Below, one piece after another: positions 51,774 through 60,819 of a stretch of 64,000 bases of DNA (within the stretch, counting starts at the first letter, position 1; the number at the start of each line of letters is the position of its first letter). The DNA is from Actinomycetota bacterium. Lineage in GTDB: Bacteria; Actinomycetota; Actinomycetes; Streptosporangiales; Streptosporangiaceae. Under the pieces are notes generated by a model. The model was not told where the DNA came from, ran no database searches, and saw only the letters and a program-made list of their open reading frames with translations. Where the stretch lies: contig DAHVDE010000038.1 in the NCBI GenBank assembly GCA_027313705.1, forward strand, positions 34,984 through 98,983. Reading direction: 5' to 3'. The translations under genes were made by a program, and so were the position numbers.

Positions 51774-53642
51774 TCACCGCACGAAGTACCAGTCTTCCGG
51801 GTTCAGCGTCAGGGTCGGATTCTGGATGCCGATGTGCAGGCTGTCGATGTTCTCCAGGAGGTCGGCCGGCGCCTCCGGCTGCAGCATGACCGGCAGTTGC
51901 GGCGTCAGGTACGCCTCCCATTTGTACATCGCCTGCAGGAACCTGCGGGGGTTAGAAGTCTGCAGCGTCACCTTGATGAGGTTTTGGTTCCTCGCATTCT
52001 TGTAATCGCCGAGGTTGCCATTCGAACCGCTTCCGTAAAGTTCGTCCCCGGTCGGCAGGAAGTCTGGCTCGTAACTCCAGCCCTGACCCCAGTCGGCCAG
52101 TTCCCACGGGCAGGGCTTAGGCGCAGCGGTTGAGCCGCACGCATTCTCGACGGTGCCGATGACCTGGTCGAAGGACCCGGAAGAAAGGTTGATCTGGATG
52201 CCCACCGTCGAGGCATTCGACTTGAGTTGCAGCACCGCCGCCTGCACCCAGGAAATGCCGGTGACGTACAAGAGGCTGAAGCTCAGCTTGGCACCGCCCT
52301 TGATCCCCGCACCGCACTGACCTGAGCCGATGCCAGGATTCGCGCACGTGGACAGCCCGTCGGGCTTGACATTCCAGCCATTGTCCTGCAGTAGGTTCCT
52401 GGCCTTGGACGGGTTGTAGGGGAACGGATCGCCCTTTTTCGCCTGCGGCGAGAGGTAGTCCGTGCTCGGCGCGTCACCGACAGGTCCGGTCGAGACGATG
52501 CCGTACCCGTGGAGCGCGCCCTGGATGATCGCGGCCTGGTTGACCAGGTACTCGAACGCCTGCCTGAAGTAAAGCTGCTTGAAGATGGCCACCTGCGGGT
52601 CGGCAGGGTTGAAGTTGTAGGGAATGTAGTTGATCCCCCAGGTCCACAGGACGCTCAGGTGGTAGCCGGGGACCGGATTCTGGCCGAGAGCCTTGCCAGG
52701 CGGCGGCACCGGTGCGTCAACGGTTGGCAGGTATCCCACGTCGATCTGGTTCCTGCCGCCGGCCTGCAGCACGTTGAACTCGGACTCCTCTGAGGTGAAG
52801 GGCTCCTCGATGAACGTGCTTACGTGGTCTTTGGGCACCGGACCCGGATAGCTGCGGTTGTAGCTGTACGTCAGCACGCCGGTGCTGCTGTACCCGGTGA
52901 GCTTCCACGGGCCATCGACGATTCCCCAGATCGGCGAATTGGGCCACTCGGCGGCCTTCTTCACCAGCGCGAGCGAGTTCAGGTAATTGAACACCGCGGC
53001 ACAGTCCGCGGGAACATCGGCGCAGTCACTGGTCGTGGTGGCGCTGGTACGGTCCCAGGCCATCGGCATGGGCGTGATCTGACTGAGCTCGTTGTCAGTG
53101 AACCAGAGGGTGGAGTACTTCCCCTTGATCGTCATCTGCACTTCGTAGGCACCTACGGCGTGGACGTCGGTCACGTCGTCGGGGATGCCGCCAGGCACGT
53201 AGCCGCCGTACTCGGTATGCGCCTCCTCTTTCATCATGTTCATCCAGAACATGATGTCCTTGGCGTCGACCGGCTCACCGTTGGACCACTTGTAGTACGG
53301 CTTCAGCTTGATGGTCACGACCTGGCCGTGGAACTTGGGCAGATAGGCCAGGCTGACCGCGGGGTTAAGCAGCGGGGTGCCCTTGTCGCCGAACCAGTAA
53401 AGCGGCCGGTACATCATGTACTGAAATTGGTCGAGGTTCACGATCGTGAAGTCGGGGCCTGGGGCGAAGGGGAAGATGTAGTTCGGGGTCACGTTCGCGG
53501 GCAGCGCGTAGGTGGCCACTCCGCCATTCACCGGCGTGTCGCCGGCCTTGACCTTCGTGCTCGCGCCACAGCCGGCGACCGCCATGACGACCGCCATGAG
53601 ACTGGCACATCCGACGGAGACTCGCTGCCGAGAACGCCGCAT
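51774..53642 (-). CDS. Extracellular solute-binding lipoprotein (SBP family 5)
   Basis: 622 residues. Lipoprotein signal RRSRQRVSVGCASLM...AVAGC with the acylated Cys near 25. The body has the family-5 features: LKPYYKWSNGEPVDAKDIMFW, FRQAFEYLVNQ and a long C-terminal lobe. Delivers peptides or similar substrates to the two permeases. Next to 5-oxoprolinase genes, so uptake of pyroglutamyl or other peptides is possible but not shown. Confidence 0.92.
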   Translation of the reverse strand: MRRSRQRVSVGCASLMAVVMAVAGCGASTKVKAGDTPVNGGVATYALPANVTPNYIFPFAPGPDFTIVNLDQFQYMMYRPLYWFGDKGTPLLNPAVSLAYLPKFHGQVVTIKLKPYYKWSNGEPVDAKDIMFWMNMMKEEAHTEYGGYVPGGIPDDVTDVHAVGAYEVQMTIKGKYSTLWFTDNELSQITPMPMAWDRTSATTTSDCADVPADCAAVFNYLNSLALVKKAAEWPNSPIWGIVDGPWKLTGYSSTGVLTYSYNRSYPGPVPKDHVSTFIEEPFTSEESEFNVLQAGGRNQIDVGYLPTVDAPVPPPGKALGQNPVPGYHLSVLWTWGINYIPYNFNPADPQVAIFKQLYFRQAFEYLVNQAAIIQGALHGYGIVSTGPVGDAPSTDYLSPQAKKGDPFPYNPSKARNLLQDNGWNVKPDGLSTCANPGIGSGQCGAGIKGGAKLSFSLLYVTGISWVQAAVLQLKSNASTVGIQINLSSGSFDQVIGTVENACGSTAAPKPCPWELADWGQGWSYEPDFLPTGDELYGSGSNGNLGDYKNARNQNLIKVTLQTSNPRRFLQAMYKWEAYLTPQLPVMLQPEAPADLLENIDSLHIGIQNPTLTLNPEDWYFVR

Positions 53643-54023
53643 ACCGCAACTCCTTCGCAGTCCGGTCCGCCTGAGCTGGCCGCCTTGCCTCGGGCGACCG
53701 TCGGCCTGCTGCCAGTGAAGATAAATTATGTCTTATCGACTGATAGATCGCCCGCTGTTCGGCGGTACCGGCGGCAGGCAAGCCTGCCGTGGCCGCCGCC
53801 CGACCGTGCCAAGCGCCGTGCGACAGCATACTTCGCCATTGCAGCAACTTCTGGCAGTCTGGTACGGATGAGGGCCGATGCATGAGTAGTTGCGAGTTTG
53901 CCGGGTCTTGACGTGACCGACCACGTGAGGCCGGCAGGTAATCTACTGTGAGCGCAGCCATTCCTGGCGGCGCGCCGTCGTTAAGCGTGGCATCGCGGGA
54001 TGCGGATCTGAAAAGCTAGGAAT
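53643..54023. promoter_or_regulatory. Divergent promoter region with GATAA...TTATC inverted repeat
   Basis: 381 bases between the binding-protein gene and the divergent unknown gene. The only AT-rich island, 53717-53745, contains GATAA-attatgtc-TTATC at 53720-53737, a candidate operator or -10 region for the transporter. No gene recognised in the rest. Confidence 0.5.
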
Positions 54024-55706
54024 GTGAGCCAGCCGAGCCGACACGCCCGATCTTCAGGCGGATCAGGTCTCCCCGGCTCAGCCGGGCGACCAGGTCGCGC
54101 CACACCGCCGAACGCCCTGTTCGCCGAGATGCTCAGGGCGGCACGCGAACTGCTCGCAGTGCGCAGCCCGCTCGATGCCGAGCTGATGGTGAGCGAATTG
54201 CTCGGCACCTGGTGGCGCCAGCCAAGGACCGGCGCTTCAGCCCTGCGCCGCCGTCACCGCGCCGACATCGAGGAACTTGTCGGAGAGGGCCTGGTCGACT
54301 ATGCCGCCGACCAGGGCAGCCCGGCCGCCCTGGCACTGCTTTCCGGCATCGCCTGCCTGGGCACGCCGCATCAGGCGGTCAAGGCAGAACGCGCGGCTCT
54401 CGCCCTGATGGAACGCGGGGTAGCCAGACCCGCCTGGGCGGAGCACGCCGGCGCGGTGGCGGCCGGTGACTGCTACCAGAGTTCCGATGCCTACCGTGAC
54501 CGCGACGAGGTTATTTGCCTATTTAATTATGGTGGCTCTGAAGAGCACGCCCTGGTCGTCGTGGTGGACTACAACGCGGGCGGAATGCTGCGAGACGGCT
54601 GGGTAACCTCTCAGGTCGCGACCCTGCTCGAACGGTGCGCCAGCCTGGCCGGGGCTGCCGAGGGCCAGAATGAGGCTTTTTTCCGTCCGGTGCCTGCCTC
54701 AAGCGCCAGGCGGCTGCTTGAGTCGGCCTTGCTCGTCACCGAGTCACTCGCCGACCCGCCGGTAAGCTCTTCGTTCCCTGCCTACCACGCCTTCATCAGG
54801 GCACGGGTGCGGACGCTGCCGCCGACCGGGCCCAAGGTGACCTCGCTCGGCGAACCTGTGGCGCTCAGCAACCGCAAGATGACCTGGCGGCGGGACCGCC
54901 GTGCGATGCTGGTGGCCGAGTTCCTGGCGTCAGACGATGCCGAGGACCTGTCTGACACCGAGGCCGCCAGCCGGTGCGCGGATCACATCGTGGATTACGG
55001 TTGCGACCAGGACTTCGGCCGGCCGCTCAGGGTCAGTCCCGCCAAGATGGAGACCTTCCTGCTCGACTGGCTGCCACGCAAGGTCATGCTGACCCGTTCC
55101 GAGCAACATGCGATGCCGCACGTGCTGCTCGCGTGGGCCAGGTGGGCCGGCGCCAAATCCGGCCTCGACAAGGCGGCGATCGGGCGGACGCTCGACGCGG
55201 TGTTCGACAGCATGTCGGCCTTCAGCCGGGTGTACCGCGACCCCGCGTCGTTCGGGCTCGAGCCCGGACTGGTCGCGAGACTCCTGCCAGATCGTGACCT
55301 TGAGGCCCTGCCCAGGCGGGTGTTCGCCTTCGGCGTGCTCGAGGGCACGTTCCGCGGCACCAACCTCAGCTCGCTCGATCCGGCCAGCGACCGTGACCGC
55401 CGTATCCTGCTCGCCGCGGACCACGCCGGAGGCCGCGGCAAGGCACCGACGCCTGAACACCTGGATCAGCACCTTGCCCTCACCGCCCGGCTCTGGCGCG
55501 GTGACCCGCCGGAACTGTGGGAAGCCGCCCAGCGCCTGCTCGATCTCGGCCTGCCGAGACACGATGTGGTGCACGCGCTGATAGATACGATCGAGGTAGC
55601 AGGCCCGAGCGAGAAGGCAGTCAGGCTGGCGCTTGCCGACCTGCCGCCGGAGCCGTATCCGCCCGGATACGTGCCTCCAGAGGCTAAGGGCAACCGTGAA
55701 CGATGA
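54024..55706 (+). CDS. Conserved protein of unknown function (560 aa)
   Basis: Mostly helical soluble protein. Visible segments are YQSSDAYRDRDEVICLFNYGGSEEHALVVVVDYNAGG, an alpha/beta portion in the first half, and RLWRGDPPELWEAAQRLLDLGLPRHDVVHALID near the end, the latter resembling helical tail segments of DUF1841-like proteins. No signal peptide, no catalytic motif I can name. GTG start after AGGA. The stop overlaps the pxpA start by 11 bp, so it may be co-expressed with 5-oxoprolinase, but no functional link is evident. Confidence 0.75.
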   Translation: MSQPSRHARSSGGSGLPGSAGRPGRATPPNALFAEMLRAARELLAVRSPLDAELMVSELLGTWWRQPRTGASALRRRHRADIEELVGEGLVDYAADQGSPAALALLSGIACLGTPHQAVKAERAALALMERGVARPAWAEHAGAVAAGDCYQSSDAYRDRDEVICLFNYGGSEEHALVVVVDYNAGGMLRDGWVTSQVATLLERCASLAGAAEGQNEAFFRPVPASSARRLLESALLVTESLADPPVSSSFPAYHAFIRARVRTLPPTGPKVTSLGEPVALSNRKMTWRRDRRAMLVAEFLASDDAEDLSDTEAASRCADHIVDYGCDQDFGRPLRVSPAKMETFLLDWLPRKVMLTRSEQHAMPHVLLAWARWAGAKSGLDKAAIGRTLDAVFDSMSAFSRVYRDPASFGLEPGLVARLLPDRDLEALPRRVFAFGVLEGTFRGTNLSSLDPASDRDRRILLAADHAGGRGKAPTPEHLDQHLALTARLWRGDPPELWEAAQRLLDLGLPRHDVVHALIDTIEVAGPSEKAVRLALADLPPEPYPPGYVPPEAKGNRER

Positions 55707-56481
55707 CCGTGGCCGCCTGGCCGAGCCCGTCATCGACCTGAACGCGGACCTCGGCGAGTCATTCGGCGCATGGAAGCTCGGCGACGACGAAGCACTGACG
55801 CGACTGATCTCGAGCGCCAACGTGGCCTGTGGCTTCCACGCGGGCGACCCGCTCACGCTGCGCCGCACCTGTGCCGCCGCTGTCGCGGCAGGCGTCGTGA
55901 TCGGTGCCCAGGTGTCCTACCGTGACCTGGCCGGCTTTGGCCGGCGGGCGATGGACGTGCCGCAGGCGGAACTTGCGGCCGAGCTGCTTTACCAGATCGG
56001 AGCCCTCGACGGGATCGCCAGGGCGGCTGGCTCGCGGGTGCGTTACGTCAAGCCGCACGGCGCGCTGTATCACCGGGTGCGGACCGACCGGGCACAGGCC
56101 GGGGCGCTTGTCGATGCGCTGCGCAGCTATGACGCTTCGCTGCCACTGCTCGGCCAGCCGGGCGGGGTGCTGGCTGAACTGGCTGCCGAGGCAGAGGTTG
56201 CCCTCGTTCCTGAGGCTTACGCGGACCGCGGTTACCTGCCAGACGGATCGCTGGTGCCGAGAACGCAGGCAGGCGCGGTGCTCACCGATCCCGTGCTCGT
56301 CGCCGCCAGGGCCGTGCGCATGGTGGTAAGCGGTCGAGTCGCTGCCGTCGACGGCAGTGACGTGCCGGTGATCTTGCGGTCACTGTGCATTCACGGGGAC
56401 ACGCCAGGTGCGGTGGCGCTGGCAGCCGCCGTACGCGACGGGCTGCTGGCCGCTGGCGTCAAGCTCGCCGCCTTCGCATGA
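55696..56481 (+). CDS. pxpA: 5-oxoprolinase subunit A (LamB/YcsF family)
   Basis: 261 residues. The signature IDLNADLGESFGAW, SANVACGFHAGDP, YVKPHGALYHR and PEAYADRGYLPDGSLVPR define the family. With PxpB and PxpC it hydrolyses 5-oxoproline to glutamate using ATP. GTG start behind AAGGG. ATGA overlap with the next gene. Confidence 0.93.
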   Translation: MNDDRGRLAEPVIDLNADLGESFGAWKLGDDEALTRLISSANVACGFHAGDPLTLRRTCAAAVAAGVVIGAQVSYRDLAGFGRRAMDVPQAELAAELLYQIGALDGIARAAGSRVRYVKPHGALYHRVRTDRAQAGALVDALRSYDASLPLLGQPGGVLAELAAEAEVALVPEAYADRGYLPDGSLVPRTQAGAVLTDPVLVAARAVRMVVSGRVAAVDGSDVPVILRSLCIHGDTPGAVALAAAVRDGLLAAGVKLAAFA

Positions 56482-58034
56482 TCGAGGTGCGGCAAGCCGG
56501 TGATGCCGGACTGCTGCTTAGCTGCGACGCACCCGCCTCCTGGCTGGCCGCATCCATCGCTGCCGCCAAGCTGCCAGGGGTACTCGATGTCGTGCCTGGA
56601 GCGCGGACAGTACTCGTAGTCACCTTGCCAGGTGCCGCCGCCGGGCGATTGGCCGAGCGCATCGCCGAATTGCCGGTGGCTGCCCTGGCCGGCCAGGCGG
56701 CAGAGCCGGTCACGATTCCTGTCGTATACGACGGACCCGACCTGGCGGAAGTGGCCGACCTCACCGGGCTGACCGTCGAGGACGTAATCGCCAGGCATGC
56801 CGAGGGACGTTACACGGTCGGCTGGCTCGGGTTCTCGCCCGGGTTCGGCTACTTGACCGGTCTAGACCCGCTGCTTGCGACCGTGCCAAGGCGAGAAACG
56901 CCAAGACCGGTCGTGCCGGCGGGCAGCGTGGCGATCGCGGCCGGGCTGGCTGCTGTGTACCCTTCCGCGTCGCCGGGAGGATGGCGGCTACTCGGTCGCA
57001 CGCCGCTGGCGATGTGGGATGCGATGCGTGATCCCGCGGCGCTGCTCAGCCCAGGTCAGCCAGTCAGGTTCCGGCTGGTGCGCTCCGGCTCGGCACCTGC
57101 CGCCACCCCCGGCCAGGACACACCCGGCCAGGGCACGGCCGGCTGTTCCGGCCGAATAGCCGAGGTGGTCAGGACGGGACCTCTTGCTACTGTGCAGGAT
57201 CTCGGCCGGCCGGGCCTTGCCGCTCTGGCCGTGCCGCCTTCAGGTGCCGCCGACGCGGCCAGCCTGATCATCGGCAACCGCGTGGTCGGAAACCCTGACG
57301 GAGCCGCTGGAATCGAACTGACTCTCGGCCGCGCGATGTTCAGGTTTCCTGGCGGCGCCACGATCGCCGTCACCGGTGCGGCTGCCGAAGTGAAAGTCGC
57401 GGCCGAGGTTGTTCCTTCGGGCGTCGCCATCGAGGTGCCGGCCGACGGCCTGGTCAGCATCGGACCTCCGGTCGCCGGCCTGCGAAGCTACCTCATGATC
57501 GCCGGCGGCATCACCATCACCCCCGTGCTCGGCAGCCGCTCCGCCGACCTGCTCTCCGGTCTGGGAAGCAAGCCGCTCAAGGCCGGCGACCTGCTTCCCA
57601 TCGGACCTGCCAGGGCCTCCGGTACCTTGGCCACTCCCGTGGCCACTCCCGTGGCCACGGCGCTCCCCCGCCGGGGAGAGCCAGTGCTGCTGCGGGTGCT
57701 TGGCGGGCCAAGGCTGGACTGGTTCGAGTCAGGCGCCCTCGACGAACTCACGGCTGGCACCTACACGGTCGCGGCGGCCAGCAATCGCACCGGGCTCCGC
57801 CTCGACGGCGCCCGCCTGAGCCGCGCTACCGACGCCGAACTGCCGAGCGAAGGCATGATCACCGGTTCGCTGCAGGTCCCACTCGATGGCCGGCCGATCC
57901 TCCTGCTCGCCGACCACCCGACAACCGGCGGCTACCCGGTAATCGCCGTAGTCACCAGCGCCGACATCGGACTAGCCGCCCAACTACGGCCAGGCGACGC
58001 GATCAAGTTCGCAACCCTGAACCCTCCCCCGTAG
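56478..58034 (+). CDS. 5-oxoprolinase subunits B and C fused (KipI-KipA type)
   Basis: 518 residues. First part (1-205) is PxpB-like: VGWLGFSPGFGYLTGLD and PAGSVAIAAGLAAVYPSASPGGWRLLGRTP. Second part (from about 225) is PxpC-like: VVRTGPLATVQDLGRPG, PPSGAADAAS, GITITPVLGSRSADL and SEGMITGSLQVP. The two are separate genes in E. coli and B. subtilis; the fusion keeps them in fixed ratio. A short ATPVATPVAT repeat (three copies) is present near 390. Confidence 0.93.
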   Translation: MIEVRQAGDAGLLLSCDAPASWLAASIAAAKLPGVLDVVPGARTVLVVTLPGAAAGRLAERIAELPVAALAGQAAEPVTIPVVYDGPDLAEVADLTGLTVEDVIARHAEGRYTVGWLGFSPGFGYLTGLDPLLATVPRRETPRPVVPAGSVAIAAGLAAVYPSASPGGWRLLGRTPLAMWDAMRDPAALLSPGQPVRFRLVRSGSAPAATPGQDTPGQGTAGCSGRIAEVVRTGPLATVQDLGRPGLAALAVPPSGAADAASLIIGNRVVGNPDGAAGIELTLGRAMFRFPGGATIAVTGAAAEVKVAAEVVPSGVAIEVPADGLVSIGPPVAGLRSYLMIAGGITITPVLGSRSADLLSGLGSKPLKAGDLLPIGPARASGTLATPVATPVATALPRRGEPVLLRVLGGPRLDWFESGALDELTAGTYTVAAASNRTGLRLDGARLSRATDAELPSEGMITGSLQVPLDGRPILLLADHPTTGGYPVIAVVTSADIGLAAQLRPGDAIKFATLNPPP

Positions 58035-58076
58035 GCCCGCCCCTGGACCCGCAGCCCGCGCTTGTCACGAATCGGG

Positions 58077-60545
58077 CTAGCTGCCGAGTCCGCGATGGGC
58101 GGCTTCGATATCGGCGGCCGCGACCGTGGTCAACTCGTCGGGGCCCGCCACCTCGCCAAGGTGCGCGACACGCAGATCACGGGAGGCACAAGCTCGCTCG
58201 TAGAGTGACCTTGCGTACCTGCCGTTGCCAAGCTCGTCGATCTTGCCCTGCTCACATGCGCTGGTAAGGATCTCGGTCAGCACCGGAATCGCGTCAGGAG
58301 CGAACTTGTCACCTGACCGCTTGGCGAAGATCGCGGCGATCCTTACCAGGTCGGCGGGCGAGTAACTCGGGAACGCGATTCGCGTGCTGAACCTGGACGC
58401 CAAGCCCGGGTTGGTGCGCAGGAACCTGTTCATGTCCTCCGTGTAGCCGGCCAGCACGATGACAAGTCGGTCACGGTCATCTTCTGCCCGCTTCAGCAAG
58501 GTCGCGATGGCTTCGGAACCGAAGGCGTCGCCGCCCGAGTAGCCGTCGTTATACAGCGAGTAAGCCTCATCTACGAACAGAACACCGCCGAGCGCCGAGT
58601 CGATCAGCTTGTTGGTCTTGATCGCGGTCGAGCCGAGATGGTCGCCAACCAGGTCAGGGCGGTGGGCTTCGACCACCCCTGGCCTGACCAGGAGGCCAAG
58701 CGCGGCGAAGATCCTGGCCAGGATCCGCGCGACCGTGGTCTTGCCGGTGCCCGGCGGGCCGGTGAAGACGAAGTGGCGGACCGGGGGCTGACTGGCCAGC
58801 CCGTGGGCGTCGCGCAGGCGGGCCACCCGCAATTGCGCCGCGATCTCGTGGACCTGCCGTTTCACCGGCTCCAGGCCGACAAGTCCGTCAAGTTCAGCGA
58901 GCGCGCTCTCCAGCGTCGGAGTCTCGTCGTAGCCGCGGTACCTGGAAGTCAGCTCTGTATAGGCATGCTGGAAGTCGCTGCCGTGCAAGGTGATCAGATC
59001 GGCCGGCGCGGGCTCGCCCATCGCCGCCATTACCCGCACGTCCCGCGCCTGCCCGGCACGCTCGAGCAGCGAACGGACGAACCTGCCGTTGCCAAGCTCG
59101 TCACCGAGACGACGCCGGCCGACTTCCTCGAACATGCGCCAAAGTACCGAGCGCGCCTGGGGGTCGATGATTTCACCGCGCCTGGCTACCGCCAGGTCGG
59201 CGAGTTGCAGCAACTCGGCGGGCGAATAGCCGGCGAACTTGATCCTTACCGCGAAACGCGAGGTCAGTCCTGGGTTACTAGCCAGGACTGATTCCATCTG
59301 CCGCTCGTAGCCCGCCAGGATGATGATGAGCCGTTCACGATCGTCCTCGGCTCGTTTCAAGAGCACCTGCACGGCCTCGTTGCCGAACCGGTCGTTCTGG
59401 CCGTCGCCCTCATTCACCAGGCTGTACGCCTCGTCTATGAACAAGATCCCGCCGAGCGCCGAGTCGACGAGCTCGTTGGCCTTGATCGCGGTCGCGCCCA
59501 GGTACTCGCCGACCAGATCGCTGCGCTGCGCTTCGACGACCGTCGGTGACTCGAGCAGGCCGAACGCGTAGAACACCTTGGCAACGATCCTGGCAACGGC
59601 AGTCTTGCCGGTGCCAGGCGGGCCGAGGAACACGAAATGTTGCATCGGCTTTTCCGCTCCGAGCCCGGCAAGCGCCCGCCTGCGCGCCGCCTCCACTGAA
59701 GCAGCGATGGACCTGACCTGGTCTTTCACTGCGGTCAAGCCGATCATCGCGTCAAGTTCTGCCATCGCTTCCTCGACCGTGATCGCCGGCCGGCAGGCCG
59801 GTGTCCGATCGGCGGCCAGCGCGGCGGCCGCTCCGAGATGACCCGACCAGCCCGTCCGGGCGCCGGCCGGAATCCTGCCTTCGGCCTCGGCGGGCGGCCG
59901 CGGGCCGATCTGCGGTCTCGGCGGACTGACGGGACGAACTACGGCAGGGCCAGGACCGGTCTTCGGCGGCCAGGTAGCGCCTGCGGGTGCGCCGGCCGGG
60001 CCGACGCTGCGTACCTGCTGCATGTTGGCCTGCTGGCGGCTATCTTGCAGCGCCTTCGCCAGCCGCCAGCCGAGCACGATGGCGGCCAGCACCCAGGCCA
60101 CGATCGGACCGATATACGAGGTGCCGTGCCCGATCAAGCGGAAGAACAGCGCTCCGGGAACTACCGAGAAAAGCACCGTCCATGCCAGCGTCCGGCACGG
60201 CGGATACCAGCGGCCAAGTGCGCCCGCATGCGACGTGAACGCGACCACGACCGGCAGCACCAGCAGTGCGTAGAACGGCAGCGTCCCGTGGTAGCGGGCG
60301 AGTGCGGTCGTGACCCCGAGCCCGAGGATCGTGGTAGCCCAGGTGCCCCAGAAGGTCCGGTTCCCGCTAATGATCAGGTAGGGGGCGAGCAAGAGCCCGA
60401 CCAGGAACCCCGGCAGGGTGCATACGACAACGACGAGGATCTTGACGGCCAGCGGCAAGTCGTCGAATCCGCGACGGAGCCGGTCAAGCCCGCCCTGACC
60501 CGGCTGCCGGCCAGGCGCGGTGAACGATCCCTCCGATGGCGGCAT
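58077..60545 (-). CDS. Membrane-anchored double AAA+ ATPase (CbxX/CfqX-SpoVK type)
   Basis: 822 residues. About four hydrophobic helices at 34-160, a linker rich in Pro/Gly, then two CbxX-type AAA modules: GPPGTGKT at 308-315 and 596-603, with Walker B LFIDEAYSL and LFVDEAYSL. The family includes EccA of type VII secretion and rubisco activase CbbX; no other type VII genes are in the window. The membrane domain is unusual for EccA-like proteins. Role unknown; remodelling of a membrane complex is a guess. Confidence 0.9.
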   Translation of the reverse strand: MPPSEGSFTAPGRQPGQGGLDRLRRGFDDLPLAVKILVVVVCTLPGFLVGLLLAPYLIISGNRTFWGTWATTILGLGVTTALARYHGTLPFYALLVLPVVVAFTSHAGALGRWYPPCRTLAWTVLFSVVPGALFFRLIGHGTSYIGPIVAWVLAAIVLGWRLAKALQDSRQQANMQQVRSVGPAGAPAGATWPPKTGPGPAVVRPVSPPRPQIGPRPPAEAEGRIPAGARTGWSGHLGAAAALAADRTPACRPAITVEEAMAELDAMIGLTAVKDQVRSIAASVEAARRRALAGLGAEKPMQHFVFLGPPGTGKTAVARIVAKVFYAFGLLESPTVVEAQRSDLVGEYLGATAIKANELVDSALGGILFIDEAYSLVNEGDGQNDRFGNEAVQVLLKRAEDDRERLIIILAGYERQMESVLASNPGLTSRFAVRIKFAGYSPAELLQLADLAVARRGEIIDPQARSVLWRMFEEVGRRRLGDELGNGRFVRSLLERAGQARDVRVMAAMGEPAPADLITLHGSDFQHAYTELTSRYRGYDETPTLESALAELDGLVGLEPVKRQVHEIAAQLRVARLRDAHGLASQPPVRHFVFTGPPGTGKTTVARILARIFAALGLLVRPGVVEAHRPDLVGDHLGSTAIKTNKLIDSALGGVLFVDEAYSLYNDGYSGGDAFGSEAIATLLKRAEDDRDRLVIVLAGYTEDMNRFLRTNPGLASRFSTRIAFPSYSPADLVRIAAIFAKRSGDKFAPDAIPVLTEILTSACEQGKIDELGNGRYARSLYERACASRDLRVAHLGEVAGPDELTTVAAADIEAAHRGLGS

Positions 60546-60557
60546 CTCGCTCCCTTG

Positions 60558-60609
60558 TACTGCTTTACCTATACTGCTTTACCTATATAGCGCATTCGCA
60601 TGCGCATGC
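60558..60609. repeat. 14-bp direct repeat followed by a 12-bp palindrome
   Basis: TACTGCTTTACCTA occurs at 60558-60571 and 60572-60585, directly followed by a GCATGCGCATGC palindrome at 60598-60609. It lies in the divergent space between the AAA gene and the amidohydrolase gene and is AT-richer than its surroundings, so it may be the promoter/operator region. Confidence 0.8.
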
Positions 60610-60819
60610 AGCGATTCTCGCACCGCCGGCTCTATTCTCGCCTATCACCACGACCCTGGCATCCTACGATGGCCATTTTGGCCTGGCGTGTTGGCCGCGC
60701 GGGGCAGCCGCAGGGGCAGCCGCAGAGGCAGATGGGCAGGCTGTTGCGGCCGGTGCGCGGCAGCAGTCATGATGTGCCGGTTGGATCGGGTACGCCTGCA
60801 CACTCAGCGAGGAGCTGTC

